DNA from: Anaerosacchariphilus hominis
GTDB taxonomy: Bacteria > Bacillota > Clostridia > Lachnospirales > Lachnospiraceae
Length of the DNA stretch: 64,000 bases
Assembly: GCF_014290175.1 (NCBI RefSeq)
Contig: NZ_JACOOR010000001.1
Coordinates: 62,001 to 126,000 of the forward strand
Direction: 5' to 3'
Shown here: positions 34,405 to 43,100 of the stretch, in pieces
Layout of the letters: every line of letters starts with the position of its first letter
How positions within the stretch are numbered: position 1 is the stretch's first letter
Made by a program: the position numbers and the translations under genes
The notes under the pieces: generated by a model
The model's input: only the letters and a program-made list of their open reading frames with translations
Told to the model about the DNA's origin: nothing
Databases searched by the model: none

Positions 34405-35370
34405 CTAATATGGTCTTTTTTCTAACCAAACTTTAAGATAACATCTAATTCCAACATATGCGCCCTGCGAAAGTACGAAAAGCAATAGAAGATTTACTGA
34501 CAGTACTTTTTTGATTGATTCTCCAAAATAAATGACAATAGCAACACTTGTCAGTATCATTAGTAGAGTAATAACATCCCAACAGTTTTTCTTATATAAT
34601 TCTATAACCTTTATTTCTATCAGTATCGCCAGCATCCCTGTTCCTGCCATACATATTCCTACAATCAATATTAGCAATAACCAATATACCATTCCGGCTA
34701 TAAAAGCATTTGGAATTTTTGTACTAATCTGTGCCGCAGAATGCCCGGCATCAATCGTCCATCCGACAAAGGTTTGTATGAATGATGCTAAATCATTGAA
34801 GAATGATTTACAATCGACAAGGAACATATCTGACTGTACTGCCTGAAAAAGAGTGGTTGTCAACGAATACCATGCAAGAAGGAACAAGGTTGTTTGGAAC
34901 ATTACCGTTTTTGCTTTATACTGTCCTGCAAGTCGCTCTTTTTGTGTTTCGTATTTTGCTTTTGCATTCTGATAGGCTGTCCGGTTACAGGCTTCACATT
35001 TTTCATAGAGTACCGGCTTTTCTACCGGTATTTCTACGATTTTCTGATGTGTCCGGGCATAATCCCGTTCCTGTGTTAAATAGCATATTTTATCTTGACA
35101 TTCCTCTATCATGACGTTTGCGCTTCGCAACTTCTCTTTCTCGATCCGCAATGCTCTGTCTGCCAGCTTCAAGTCGTTCTTTAATGCTTGAATATTCCCG
35201 GCTCTGTTCTCTTTGTTTAATTTCTCGTTCAAGGTCAGAGATTCGCTGAGCTGCGTCTTCAGTTCCACGATAAGCTGTTCTTTCTGTTCTAGTTCTTCTT
35301 GTATCTCCTCGGTCAAGAGCAGAAGTTCTTCCAACTGTTCGGCGTTCTTTGATTCTCTGGATTCGTTCAT
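34405..35370 (-). CDS. Coiled-coil membrane protein (DUF6040-like, 321 aa)
   Basis: Residues 1-110 are a long coiled coil, followed by a C-x2-C pair (YEKCEACNRTAYQ), then three or four membrane segments from about 155 to 310. The pattern resembles DUF6040 proteins known from relaxase-bearing elements, judged from memory. ATG 35370 has an AAAGGA site. Its first 93 codons overlap the relaxase gene in a different frame, and it lies 18 bases after the 119-aa gene in the same frame. A role in mobilization at the membrane is inferred from position only. Confidence 0.75.
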   Translation of the reverse strand: MNESRESKNAEQLEELLLLTEEIQEELEQKEQLIVELKTQLSESLTLNEKLNKENRAGNIQALKNDLKLADRALRIEKEKLRSANVMIEECQDKICYLTQERDYARTHQKIVEIPVEKPVLYEKCEACNRTAYQNAKAKYETQKERLAGQYKAKTVMFQTTLFLLAWYSLTTTLFQAVQSDMFLVDCKSFFNDLASFIQTFVGWTIDAGHSAAQISTKIPNAFIAGMVYWLLLILIVGICMAGTGMLAILIEIKVIELYKKNCWDVITLLMILTSVAIVIYFGESIKKVLSVNLLLLFVLSQGAYVGIRCYLKVWLEKRPY

Positions 35371-36811
35371 CTATATCACGTCCTTTCTCTATCTGCTGTT
35401 CCAGTTCAGCAATTCGGTGTTCTGTTTCAGTAATAAACTGTTTTCGCTGTTCAGCTTCTGTGCCAATTTCTGCCATTGCTGATTTTCGTTTTCCAAAAGC
35501 TCTATCTTCGTTTTCTGTTCTTCCATCTTGGAAAGCAGTTCCTCGGTATTTGGCAAAATGTTGAGCAGCTCGGTTAACTCGTTGTTTAATTTTTGTAATT
35601 TCTGATTCTGTTTTTGCATAAGAGAGAGTTGAGTGTCCCGGTTCTGCATTTCCAGAATCATTTCTGCCATTAGGTTCTGCTGTTCTTCGATTTGACCAAT
35701 CATGGATTCCATTAAGGGTATAATTTCCCGGCTTTCTTCTAATGTCATTTAATCGCTCCTTCCATAATGATAATGCACCCGATACTTTCCCAAAGGTGTT
35801 TAGTATCTTTTGCAATAACGTGTTTTGTTGTTTTATGATTTGATTTTCCGCTACTTTCCACGAGCCTTTTATTTCCTGCCCGGCAAAAAACTTTTGTTCA
35901 ATCTTTCTTGCGTCAGCTCCTTCATGGATGGTAGGAATCTGGAGTTTTCCCTGCTTTTCATAAGAACGATGATCAACTTGATTATGCAAAGGCAGATGTT
36001 CATTACATACCTTTGCCCATTCACTCCGCCACAGTTCACAATTTTTTGGATTGTTCCATCCAGTAGCATCGGTCAGCACCCGTTTCCATTGCAGGCGGTT
36101 TCTTGCTCCAATCTTCTGAATTCCGTTTTCGTCTAATACAGGGATACGGATTCCATGACGGTCAGGGTTTTTCTTATCCTGCCACCAGTTCGGATGGGAT
36201 TCATCAATCACGATATTTCCGTTTTTATCTCTGACAAAATCCCAATCCTTGACTTCTTTCTTTCCCCAAGAATGATCCGGGTTAAAAGGACGCATAGTTA
36301 GAAGCAGATGGACATGGGGGTTGCCATCCCCTTTGTCGTGGATACTCCAATCAGCGCACATTCCTCTATCTACAAAAGTTTTTTGGATATAGTCGGTTGT
36401 ATATTGAATTTGTTCCTGTCTGCTCCATTCTTTGGGGAGGGCAAATTCAAATGACCTGCCAAGTTGGGCATCTGCATTTTTTTCAATCTTCAATACCTCA
36501 TTCCATAACCTCTGTTTTTGAAATGTGATTTTAAATTTTTTTATAGCAGCTTCTTTATCTTCTGACCTTTTGTATCGGACAGACTTTTGAAAGCGTTTTA
36601 TATTTTCCTCTGGTACTATCTGCCATTCAGAAGGTGCGTTTTCGCACATCATCAGACTGGTGTAGACCACTTCTTTTTTAGAAGTGTAATAACTGATACT
36701 CCCGGTTTCTTCGTTTTTCATCACATCCCCATTGAGATATGCAGAAGCGGAGATAACAGATTTTCCTTTACTTCGTCCGACTATTTTGATTGTGTAATGA
36801 AAAATCGCCAT
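35090..36811 (-). CDS. MobA/MobL-family (MobQ) relaxase
   Basis: 573 residues. Residues 1-210 form the relaxase domain with the candidate nicking tyrosine in ISASAYLNG (Y25) and the metal-binding histidines in the DKGDGNPHVHLLL motif (H166, H168). The C-terminal half is charged and helical and is the part that overlaps two other genes. AAAGGAGG lies 9 bases before ATG 36811. It should nick the oriT at 37061-37093 and lead the single strand to a coupling protein supplied by a helper element. Confidence 0.9.
   Translation of the reverse strand: MAIFHYTIKIVGRSKGKSVISASAYLNGDVMKNEETGSISYYTSKKEVVYTSLMMCENAPSEWQIVPEENIKRFQKSVRYKRSEDKEAAIKKFKITFQKQRLWNEVLKIEKNADAQLGRSFEFALPKEWSRQEQIQYTTDYIQKTFVDRGMCADWSIHDKGDGNPHVHLLLTMRPFNPDHSWGKKEVKDWDFVRDKNGNIVIDESHPNWWQDKKNPDRHGIRIPVLDENGIQKIGARNRLQWKRVLTDATGWNNPKNCELWRSEWAKVCNEHLPLHNQVDHRSYEKQGKLQIPTIHEGADARKIEQKFFAGQEIKGSWKVAENQIIKQQNTLLQKILNTFGKVSGALSLWKERLNDIRRKPGNYTLNGIHDWSNRRTAEPNGRNDSGNAEPGHSTLSYAKTESEITKIKQRVNRAAQHFAKYRGTAFQDGRTENEDRAFGKRKSAMAEIGTEAEQRKQFITETEHRIAELEQQIEKGRDIDERIQRIKERRTVGRTSALDRGDTRRTRTERTAYRGTEDAAQRISDLEREIKQREQSREYSSIKERLEAGRQSIADREREVAKRKRHDRGMSR
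35389..35748 (-). CDS. Coiled-coil protein (119 aa) encoded entirely inside the relaxase gene
   Basis: Starting at ATG 35748 behind an ideal GGAAGGAGCGATTAA ribosome site, the frame gives a 119-residue, almost wholly coiled-coil acidic protein (leucine and glutamine heptads from residue 15 to 115). All of it overlaps the relaxase coding region in another frame on the same strand. It is followed after 18 bases by the DUF6040-like gene in the same frame. The good ribosome site and protein-like composition argue that this is a real gene. It is probably a partner of relaxase or of the membrane protein. Confidence 0.7.
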   Translation of the reverse strand: MTLEESREIIPLMESMIGQIEEQQNLMAEMILEMQNRDTQLSLMQKQNQKLQKLNNELTELLNILPNTEELLSKMEEQKTKIELLENENQQWQKLAQKLNSENSLLLKQNTELLNWNSR

Positions 36812-36847
36812 GTCTGGATTCCTCCTTTCTGCACATCCGGCATAGAT

Positions 36848-36894
36848 TTCCGGCAACATTGCTTTCAATTTTAGAAAAAGCAGCATTGCCGGAA
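36848..36894. repeat. Near-perfect 18-bp inverted repeat in the mobilization region
   Basis: TTCCGGCAACATTGCTTT (36848-36865) and AAAGCAGCATTGCCGGAA (36877-36894) match with three differences around 11 bases. It lies just upstream of the relaxase gene, in the 327-base non-coding stretch that also holds the nic site. It may serve relaxase control or strand termination of transfer. Confidence 0.55.
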
Positions 36895-37060
36895 CGCCCT
36901 CTGCGTAAGAGTGCCCTGCGCATAGCAGTCTGCATGGAATGCGCCCCTCTGGCGAAGAGTGCCTCCTGCGGCATGAGCAGGTCTGGCTGAAAGCCCCGCC
37001 GACGGAACGAGCCCGGCAAGCGTGAGCGCAGACCGGTTGCCACTTGTGGCAAACTTATTG

Positions 37061-37093
37061 GGACGACCTCTGGTTGTCCATAAGTGCGCCCTT
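37061..37093 (+). other. Origin of transfer (oriT), RSF1010/MobQ-type
   Basis: The plus strand shows GGACGACC-TCT-GGTTGTCC (37061-37079), a hairpin with one internal mismatch, followed by ATAAGTGCGCCCTT (37080-37093). The core TAAGTGCGCCCT is the nic region known for RSF1010 and R1162, where the relaxase cuts next to an inverted repeat. It lies between the DUF3847 gene and the MobA/MobL relaxase gene, the expected place. Confidence 0.85.
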
Positions 37094-37138
37094 CATGAAA
37101 AAGCAATGAAGGGAATGAAAAACTCATCCCCTCCGCCA

Positions 37139-37453
37139 TTACACTTCCTCCATATCGGTATTGGCTTCTTTCTGCATTGCCTTTGAGAAAAACTTCCCAT
37201 TGGCTTCCTGCCTTTTCAGAAAACCAATCAGCTTTGGGATGTCTTCCTCCTCAATAGGTGCACCAAGAACGGATTCCACTGCACCGCCAATCTGACAGAG
37301 CCTATGGGTTCGTTTTTTACTTTCTTCGGCTTTCTTTCGTTTCAGAAGTTCTTTCTTCTGTGTTGCATATCTTTTCGCCTTTTCAAGGCTTTCCTGTTCC
37401 TTCTTTTCCATTTCAAGCATTCGTTCTTCATAACTTTTTGTTGATTTTGCCAT
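37139..37453 (-). CDS. DUF3847-like mobilization accessory protein (104 aa)
   Basis: A highly charged N-terminal helix (EMEKKEQESLEKAKRYATQKKELLKRKK region) is followed by THRLCQIGGAVES, a motif typical of DUF3847 proteins from conjugative elements, and a short C-terminal domain (IPKLIGFLKRQ). Its position next to oriT and relaxase suggests a MobC-like helper that opens oriT, but this is not shown by sequence. Confidence 0.72.
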   Translation of the reverse strand: MAKSTKSYEERMLEMEKKEQESLEKAKRYATQKKELLKRKKAEESKKRTHRLCQIGGAVESVLGAPIEEEDIPKLIGFLKRQEANGKFFSKAMQKEANTDMEEV

Positions 37454-37593
37454 GATTACATTCCCCTTTCTTTTGCAAACATAAGTTCTCGGTTGCGTAT
37501 CAGAAGAAGCACATGGTATAATCTTCTTGCGTGTAGGTATATCATGGCTTCGGTCTGATAGAACCTTTGGCGGTTTCTTTGGAAGCCGCCTTT

Positions 37594-37824
37594 TTAATTT
37601 GCCGCAGTTCTTGTTACGGCTTTTACATTTCCTCTATCCCTCAAATCACGACCTTCATTCGCTTCCATAAACATTTCCAGAATATCGGTTTTAATCAGGA
37701 CTTTGCGACCAACCTTTAATACTGGAAGTTTCTTCCATTCTACAAGCTGTCTTAAGGTATTTCTGCCGATTCCCGTATAATCAGCAGCTTCTTCGATGGA
37801 TAATGCAATTTTTCTTTGCGTCAT
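37594..37824 (-). CDS. Excisionase-like DNA-binding protein (76 aa)
   Basis: A small winged-helix protein of the MerR/excisionase type (LSIEEAADYTGIGRNTLRQLVEWKKLPVLKVGRKVLIKTDILEMF), as in Tn916-family Xis. It should bend DNA at the element ends and turn integrase towards excision. It is transcribed away from the repressor gene, across a region with two palindromic operators. The 140 bases 37454-37593 before the next gene hold no gene. Confidence 0.82.
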   Translation of the reverse strand: MTQRKIALSIEEAADYTGIGRNTLRQLVEWKKLPVLKVGRKVLIKTDILEMFMEANEGRDLRDRGNVKAVTRTAAN

Positions 37825-37841
37825 ATAATCACCTCCTTATA

Positions 37842-37965
37842 AATTGCATTATGCAATTCTTGTGATGTAAGTATATCCTTTCCAAATCTTTTTGTCAAGC
37901 GTTACGAAATATTAAAAATAATTTTTATATTGCATATTGCAATTTCAGAAAAACAATGCTATAAT
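37842..37965. promoter_or_regulatory. Two ATTGCA palindromic operators and the repressor promoter
   Basis: AATTGCATTATGCAATT (37842-37858) and ATTGCATATTGCAAT (37929-37943) are near-identical palindromes in the gap between excisionase and repressor genes. The repressor promoter TTGCAA (37937-37942) and TATAAT (37960-37965) with a 17-base spacer overlaps the second. This is the classic layout of a lysogeny-like switch in which the Xre protein controls both directions. Confidence 0.7.
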
Positions 37966-37995
37966 TCATACATACCGAAAAAGGAGGCAGTCAGC

Positions 37996-38625
37996 ATGAA
38001 AGATAAAGAACTACGCAAGCTGATAGGCAGCAGAATAAAACAGCGCCGTCTGGAATTGAATCTGACACAGCCTTATGTCGCAGAAAAGATGGGTGTTACC
38101 GCTTCTACAATCCTGCGTTATGAGAATGGTTCGATTGACAATACGAAAAAAATGGTGCTGGAAGGTCTTTCGGAAGCACTCCATGTATCCGTGGAATGGC
38201 TCAAAGGGGAAACAGATGAATATGAAACCGACATTACGGATAAGAGAGAATTACAGATTCGTGATGCGATGGGAGATATTCTGGAACAGTTACCGCTTGC
38301 CCTTACCAAAGAAGAAGATGCTTTTTCAAAAGATTTATTACTGCTGATGTTAAAACAATATGGTCTGTTTTTGGATTCCTTCCAGTTCGCCTGCAAAAAC
38401 TTCAAGGGAAATGCTGGTCAGACGGATATTGCCAAAACAATAGGGTTTGAATCGAATGATGAATATAATGAGATTATGTTCTTAAGGGAAATCACTCCTA
38501 CCATCAATGCTTTTAATGAGATGGCAGACATTGTAAGGCTCTATTCCAAGAAACAAAAAACAGCAGAACAAAGGCTTGCAAATCTTTTATCAGAAGTCTT
38601 ATACGAAGATTCCGAATCGGTATAG
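37996..38625 (+). CDS. Xre-family repressor of the mobilizable element (209 aa)
   Basis: Residues 10-65 form a helix-turn-helix (IKQRRLELNLTQPYVAEKMGVTASTILRYENGSI) and the rest is a helical domain with no protease motif, unlike S24 repressors. AAGGAGG sets ATG 37996. It is divergent from excisionase and followed after 87 bases by integrase, so it is probably the switch that holds the element in the chromosome. Relief would need a partner or signal other than self-cleavage. Confidence 0.82.
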   Translation: MKDKELRKLIGSRIKQRRLELNLTQPYVAEKMGVTASTILRYENGSIDNTKKMVLEGLSEALHVSVEWLKGETDEYETDITDKRELQIRDAMGDILEQLPLALTKEEDAFSKDLLLLMLKQYGLFLDSFQFACKNFKGNAGQTDIAKTIGFESNDEYNEIMFLREITPTINAFNEMADIVRLYSKKQKTAEQRLANLLSEVLYEDSESV

Positions 38626-38711
38626 TAAGACAACCGGAGTTATGATATACTTACACGCACGAAGCATTTCATCAGTTCCGATTGTCTAATATCGAAAGGA
38701 GACATACGATT

Positions 38712-40007
38712 ATGGCAAAAGGATCTGTAAGAAAAAAAGGAAAGAAATGGTACTACCGCTTCTATGTAGAGGACGCAAGCGGCAATCTTGTTCAGAAAGA
38801 ATGCGTTGGAACAGAAAGCAAAAGTGGAACTGAAAAGCTGCTCCGTCAGGCAATGGATGATTATGAGAAAAAGAAATTTGTTGCCAAAGCGGAAAATCTC
38901 ACAGTCGGACAACTTCTGGATGTGTGGGCAGAGGAGGAATTAAAAACAGGTACGCTCAGCAATGGTACGGTGGAGAATTACCTCGGAACAATCCGAAATA
39001 TTAAGAAACACCCATTGGCAGAACGGAAACTGAAAAATGTAACCTCTGAACATTTGCAATCCTTTTTTGATTTGCTTTCCTTCGGGGGAGTTCATCCCGA
39101 CGGAAAAGAGAGAAAGGGTTACAGCAAAGATTACATCCATTCTTTTTCCGCAGTCATGCAGCAGTCCTTCCGCTTTGCAGTATTTCCAAAACAGTATATT
39201 ACGTTTAATCCCATGCAGTATATTAAACTGCGGTATCAGACGGATGAAGTTGATTTGTTTTCAGACGAGGACATGGACGGAAATATCCAACCAATTTCAC
39301 GAGAAGATTATGAAAGATTGCTTGCTTATCTGAAAAAAAAGAACCCAGCCGCAATACTTCCAATCCAGATAGCCTATTATGCCGGGCTTCGTATTGGAGA
39401 AGCCTGCGGTTTGGCGTGGCAGGACGTAAATCTGGAAGAACAATGCCTTACCATAAGACGTAGCATCCGATACGATGGCTCAAAGCGCAAATATATCATC
39501 GGACCAACCAAGCGGAAAAAAGTGAGGATTGTTGATTTTGGAGATACGCTGGTAGAGATTTTCCGTAATGCCCGGAAAGAGCAGTTAAAAAATCGAATGC
39601 AGTACGGAGAACTTTATCACACGAACTACTACAAAGCGGTCAAAGAGAAAAACAGAGTGTACTACGAATATTATTGCTTAGACAGAACAGAGGAAGTCCC
39701 GGCAGATTATAAAGAAATTTCTTTCGTCTGTTTAAGACCGGATGGTTGTCTGGAACTTCCAACTACTTTGGGGACTGTTTGCAGAAAGGTGGCAAAAACA
39801 TTAGAGGGATTTGAAGGCTTTCATTTCCACCAGTTACGTCACACCTATACAAGCAACCTTTTAGCAAATGGAGCTGCCCCAAAAGATGTGCAGGAACTGT
39901 TAGGACACTCAGATGTAAGTACCACAATGAATGTCTATGCTCACTCCACAAGAGATGCTAAACGAAAATCAGTTAGGCTTCTTGATAAAGTGGTAGGCAA
40001 TGATTAA
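38712..40007 (+). CDS. Tyrosine recombinase (integrase) of the mobilizable element
   Basis: 431 residues with an N-terminal arm-binding domain (KGSVRKKGKKWYYRFYVEDASGN-type), a SAM-like core-binding domain and a catalytic domain. The catalytic residues are visible: R near 227 (AGLRIGEACG), HQLRH near 373-377, the GH pair in LLGHSD, and tyrosine near 409 (MNVYAH). It belongs to the Tn916-type family. Only 123 bases separate its stop from attR. It recombined the 13-bp core found at both ends. Confidence 0.93.
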   Translation: MAKGSVRKKGKKWYYRFYVEDASGNLVQKECVGTESKSGTEKLLRQAMDDYEKKKFVAKAENLTVGQLLDVWAEEELKTGTLSNGTVENYLGTIRNIKKHPLAERKLKNVTSEHLQSFFDLLSFGGVHPDGKERKGYSKDYIHSFSAVMQQSFRFAVFPKQYITFNPMQYIKLRYQTDEVDLFSDEDMDGNIQPISREDYERLLAYLKKKNPAAILPIQIAYYAGLRIGEACGLAWQDVNLEEQCLTIRRSIRYDGSKRKYIIGPTKRKKVRIVDFGDTLVEIFRNARKEQLKNRMQYGELYHTNYYKAVKEKNRVYYEYYCLDRTEEVPADYKEISFVCLRPDGCLELPTTLGTVCRKVAKTLEGFEGFHFHQLRHTYTSNLLANGAAPKDVQELLGHSDVSTTMNVYAHSTRDAKRKSVRLLDKVVGND

Positions 40008-40012
40008 AAAAA

Positions 40013-40061
40013 TTCCCTTATTTCCCTTGTGATTATCTCATAAGGGTAAAAATAAGGGAAA
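40013..40061. repeat. Right-end arm-type repeats (TTCCCTT family)
   Basis: TTCCCTTA (40013-40020), TTTCCCTTGTG (40021-40031) and inverted AAGGGAAA (40054-40061) copy the order found at the left end. They lie between the integrase stop and attR. Confidence 0.6.
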
Positions 40062-40126
40062 CTACATATCATTTCACTAATGGACAGGCGGGAAAGCCTA
40101 TAAAATGGGGAAAGTTAGAGAGATAA

Positions 40127-43100
40127 TTATATAAATTCCAGTTTTCCGGTCTGTTCATTGTAGTAGAACAGGTTCGCATACAGTCCTGCATTCTTTGATT
40201 CCATGTTGACGGTCAGTGTGGCTGTAAATCCAAACTCTCCGTCATAAGCAAGAGTCAGGTTCAAGGAAGAACGTTCTCCGGTCACGTTGTTGATGACATC
40301 CACAGGAATGGATTTTCCTGCGTCGGCTCCGACTGTCACATCAAAATCAATATCTCCGGCTGCATCAGTAATATCCTGTCCATTGATTTTCCAGGAAAGA
40401 CCATTTCCCATATCCAGAACAAGTGTTGTATCTTTGCCCTTGATACTGTCAATTACATCCTTCGGTACTACAGTCGTTCCGTTCATGGCAACTGTTACTG
40501 TATCGCCTGCCTTAGTTTCTTCAAGCTGTGGCTTGATAACATCCCAGCCTTCCTTATCGCTCTCATCCTTGATGTATGGCTTAATTGAATCTCCTTTTTC
40601 CTTACCTTTATCCGTATCAGGCTGTGGCTTCTGATTCTGATTACCATTGCCTGTGCCAGACTGCGGTTTCTGGTTTTGACTGCCATTATCCTTGCTGCTG
40701 TCATCGGACTTTGGATTCTGATTTTCATTACCATTATTTTTACTGCTGTCATCGGACTTGATCTTAGCGATAGACTGTGTGTAACTGTGTCCGCACTTGG
40801 TGCAGGTGTAGGTTCTGACTCCTTCCTCGGTTGTCGTTGGCTGCTTTGTTACGGTTGCTTTATAATTATGTCCCAGTGCTGCCAGCTCTTTTCCGTTACT
40901 CAGAAGTTTATTACAATCCGTACAATAGGTATCTCCGGTGTAGCCGGTCTGCGTGCAGGTCGCTTCCCGCTGATTCCGTATTTCAGTATGCGTGTGATCA
41001 CATTTGCTTCTTGTAATCGTAATGCTTACACTTTCTGTCTCGTAGTTGCCCTTGTCAGCTCCTGTATAAACCGCGGTCGCTGTCACTGCCACACCATCTG
41101 CAAGTGCCGTGTCCTTATCAGCCTCCTGCCAGCTCCATCCATCCGGAAGCGTAATATCGCCAACCTTCTTTGTGCTGTGTGCCGGAGCCATTGCAGCTTG
41201 CGGCATGTTCGGTGCTTTCGCTGCCTTATTGACCGTAACTGTTATTGTTCTAGTTACTGTATTGTAGTTGTTTGTGTCATCAGGTGTAAATACTGCCTGA
41301 TAGCCTTTGTTGTTTACAGTCGGAATGATGTTCGTTCCTGTAAAGCTCCATGTTCCGGCAAGTGAATTGCCATCTACCCCTGTCACACTTCCGCCTGTTA
41401 TATCTGAACTGGTAAGCGCAGCATCCGGATTGTATCCACGCTCTGCAACGGTTGGTACTGTTACAACTATCGGTGTTGCCTTGGCTACTGTGATGGCTGC
41501 TGTTCCGGTAAGTTCCGCGTAATGCGTACTGTCTGCCGGCTTGAATACCCAGCCCGCCTGTGTGGTTCCGGCTGCCGGTATCTCGTCCGGATTGCTCCAT
41601 AAAAGAATACCTTCTATCATATCATCTGTACCGGTTTCCACAAAAACGGTATTTCCAAGTGTCAGCTTTGAAACCTTTTCCCCATAAGTCAGCGCATTGC
41701 TTCCATCTACGGATACGGTGTTTCCACGCTTAATCTCTACCGTCTTCTTATCTGTAATATTAATTGTCAGCGTGTATTCAACATTCTCATAGTTCTCCAT
41801 CGAAGCTGTTACCGTGATAATTGCTGTCTTTCCAACCTTGGACGAATCTACCTGATTTACTTTATAGGTCAGATTTCCGGCTGTATCGACTGTTACCTCA
41901 CTTAAAAGCTGCTCTGGATCTTTCTTTGCAACCGTATATATTGTAGTTCCCCTATCCGGCGGGAGCTTTCCTGCAATATCCACACCGATTGCCTTATCGT
42001 CTGAACCGGAAGCATACGCATAGGTCTTATTTTCCGTGATGTTGGAAACGGTGAGTGGGCGTTTGGTAATATTTACCGTGGCGGAGCCGGAAGCATCCGT
42101 ATAGCCGGGCTGGGAAACCTTATAATATACGGTCTTTGCACCATCAGTGAAGTCGGTGTAGGTCAGGCTGTCCTGTGTGCAGCTATCTGCGCTTTCGCCA
42201 TATTTTACGATTGCGCCGCTGGGCACGCCGGTGAGGGTGATCCCGTGCGGACTACCGTCATACACACCCTCATAAGCCGCAGCCGAAATGCCGCTGAAGC
42301 TCTTCGTCGTGAGTTTGACCTTGATCTGCGCCGTCACAGGCATGCCGGGCTGCTCCACCTCGTTAGCAATCGAAGTAAGATCTAATGTTCCGGTGAGCGT
42401 CTGCTCCTCCAGCGTATTCGGATTATAACCGCTCCATGTGACGGGGATCTTATCAAATGTTTTGCCGTCCTCCGTGGTGATCGTCACGGTTTCGGGTAGT
42501 CCCAGCTCTTCCAGCGCCGTTCCGTAGGGCTTGTCCGTAATGCCAGTCGGCGTAGTGCAGCTCTTTACCGTACGCTTGACAACCGTTACGGTGTAGTCCC
42601 GAGTCAGCTCCTTGTAGTTATTGGTATCTGTGGGGGTAAACACAACCGTGGTGGTCTTGTTACCTGTGCTGTCCCAAGATTTATCAGTACCTGCCTTGAA
42701 AGCGAAGGTGCCTTCGCCGCTGCCGCCGGTGAGGGTTGCTTCACTGTTGACATAAACCGATGCAGAAAGCGTCGGCCATTCGGTCACCACCGGATCGGCC
42801 TTCTGAATGGTATACTTCACGCTGGCGGTGGCAGCCTTATTGCCCTCGCCCACCGTGATGCTGGCGGTGTACTCGCCCGCTTTGGTGGGGAGCGCGTCGT
42901 TTTCCAATTTCTCTGGACCATACTTGCCCGTCTTTATGTAGCTGATGGTGATCTCACTCGCCGCCGGACCCTGCCAATCGCTGCTTGCAGTCACCGTGGC
43001 GGGTTTGCCTTCCCCGCTGTAGGTCAGCTCGGCGGGGGCCTTGATGGTCACGCTGCCGCCGTTTCCGTCGGTCAGATAGCAGCCCTCTGCCGTACACTTC

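Larger units (their letters stand above)
28543..40143. mobile_element. Integrative mobilizable element (about 11.6 kb) inserted in the giant surface-protein gene
   Basis: The element is bounded by ATAAATTCCAGTT direct repeats (28543-28555, 40131-40143). It encodes a tyrosine integrase next to the right end, an excisionase-like protein, a divergent Xre repressor, a MobA/MobL relaxase with oriT and a DUF3847 auxiliary protein. It has no type IV secretion genes, so it must borrow a conjugation machine. Cargo on the left is a two-component system with an ABC transporter. Joining the outer flanks at the 13-bp repeat restores an open frame across the surface gene, which proves the boundaries independently. 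Confidence 0.92.
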
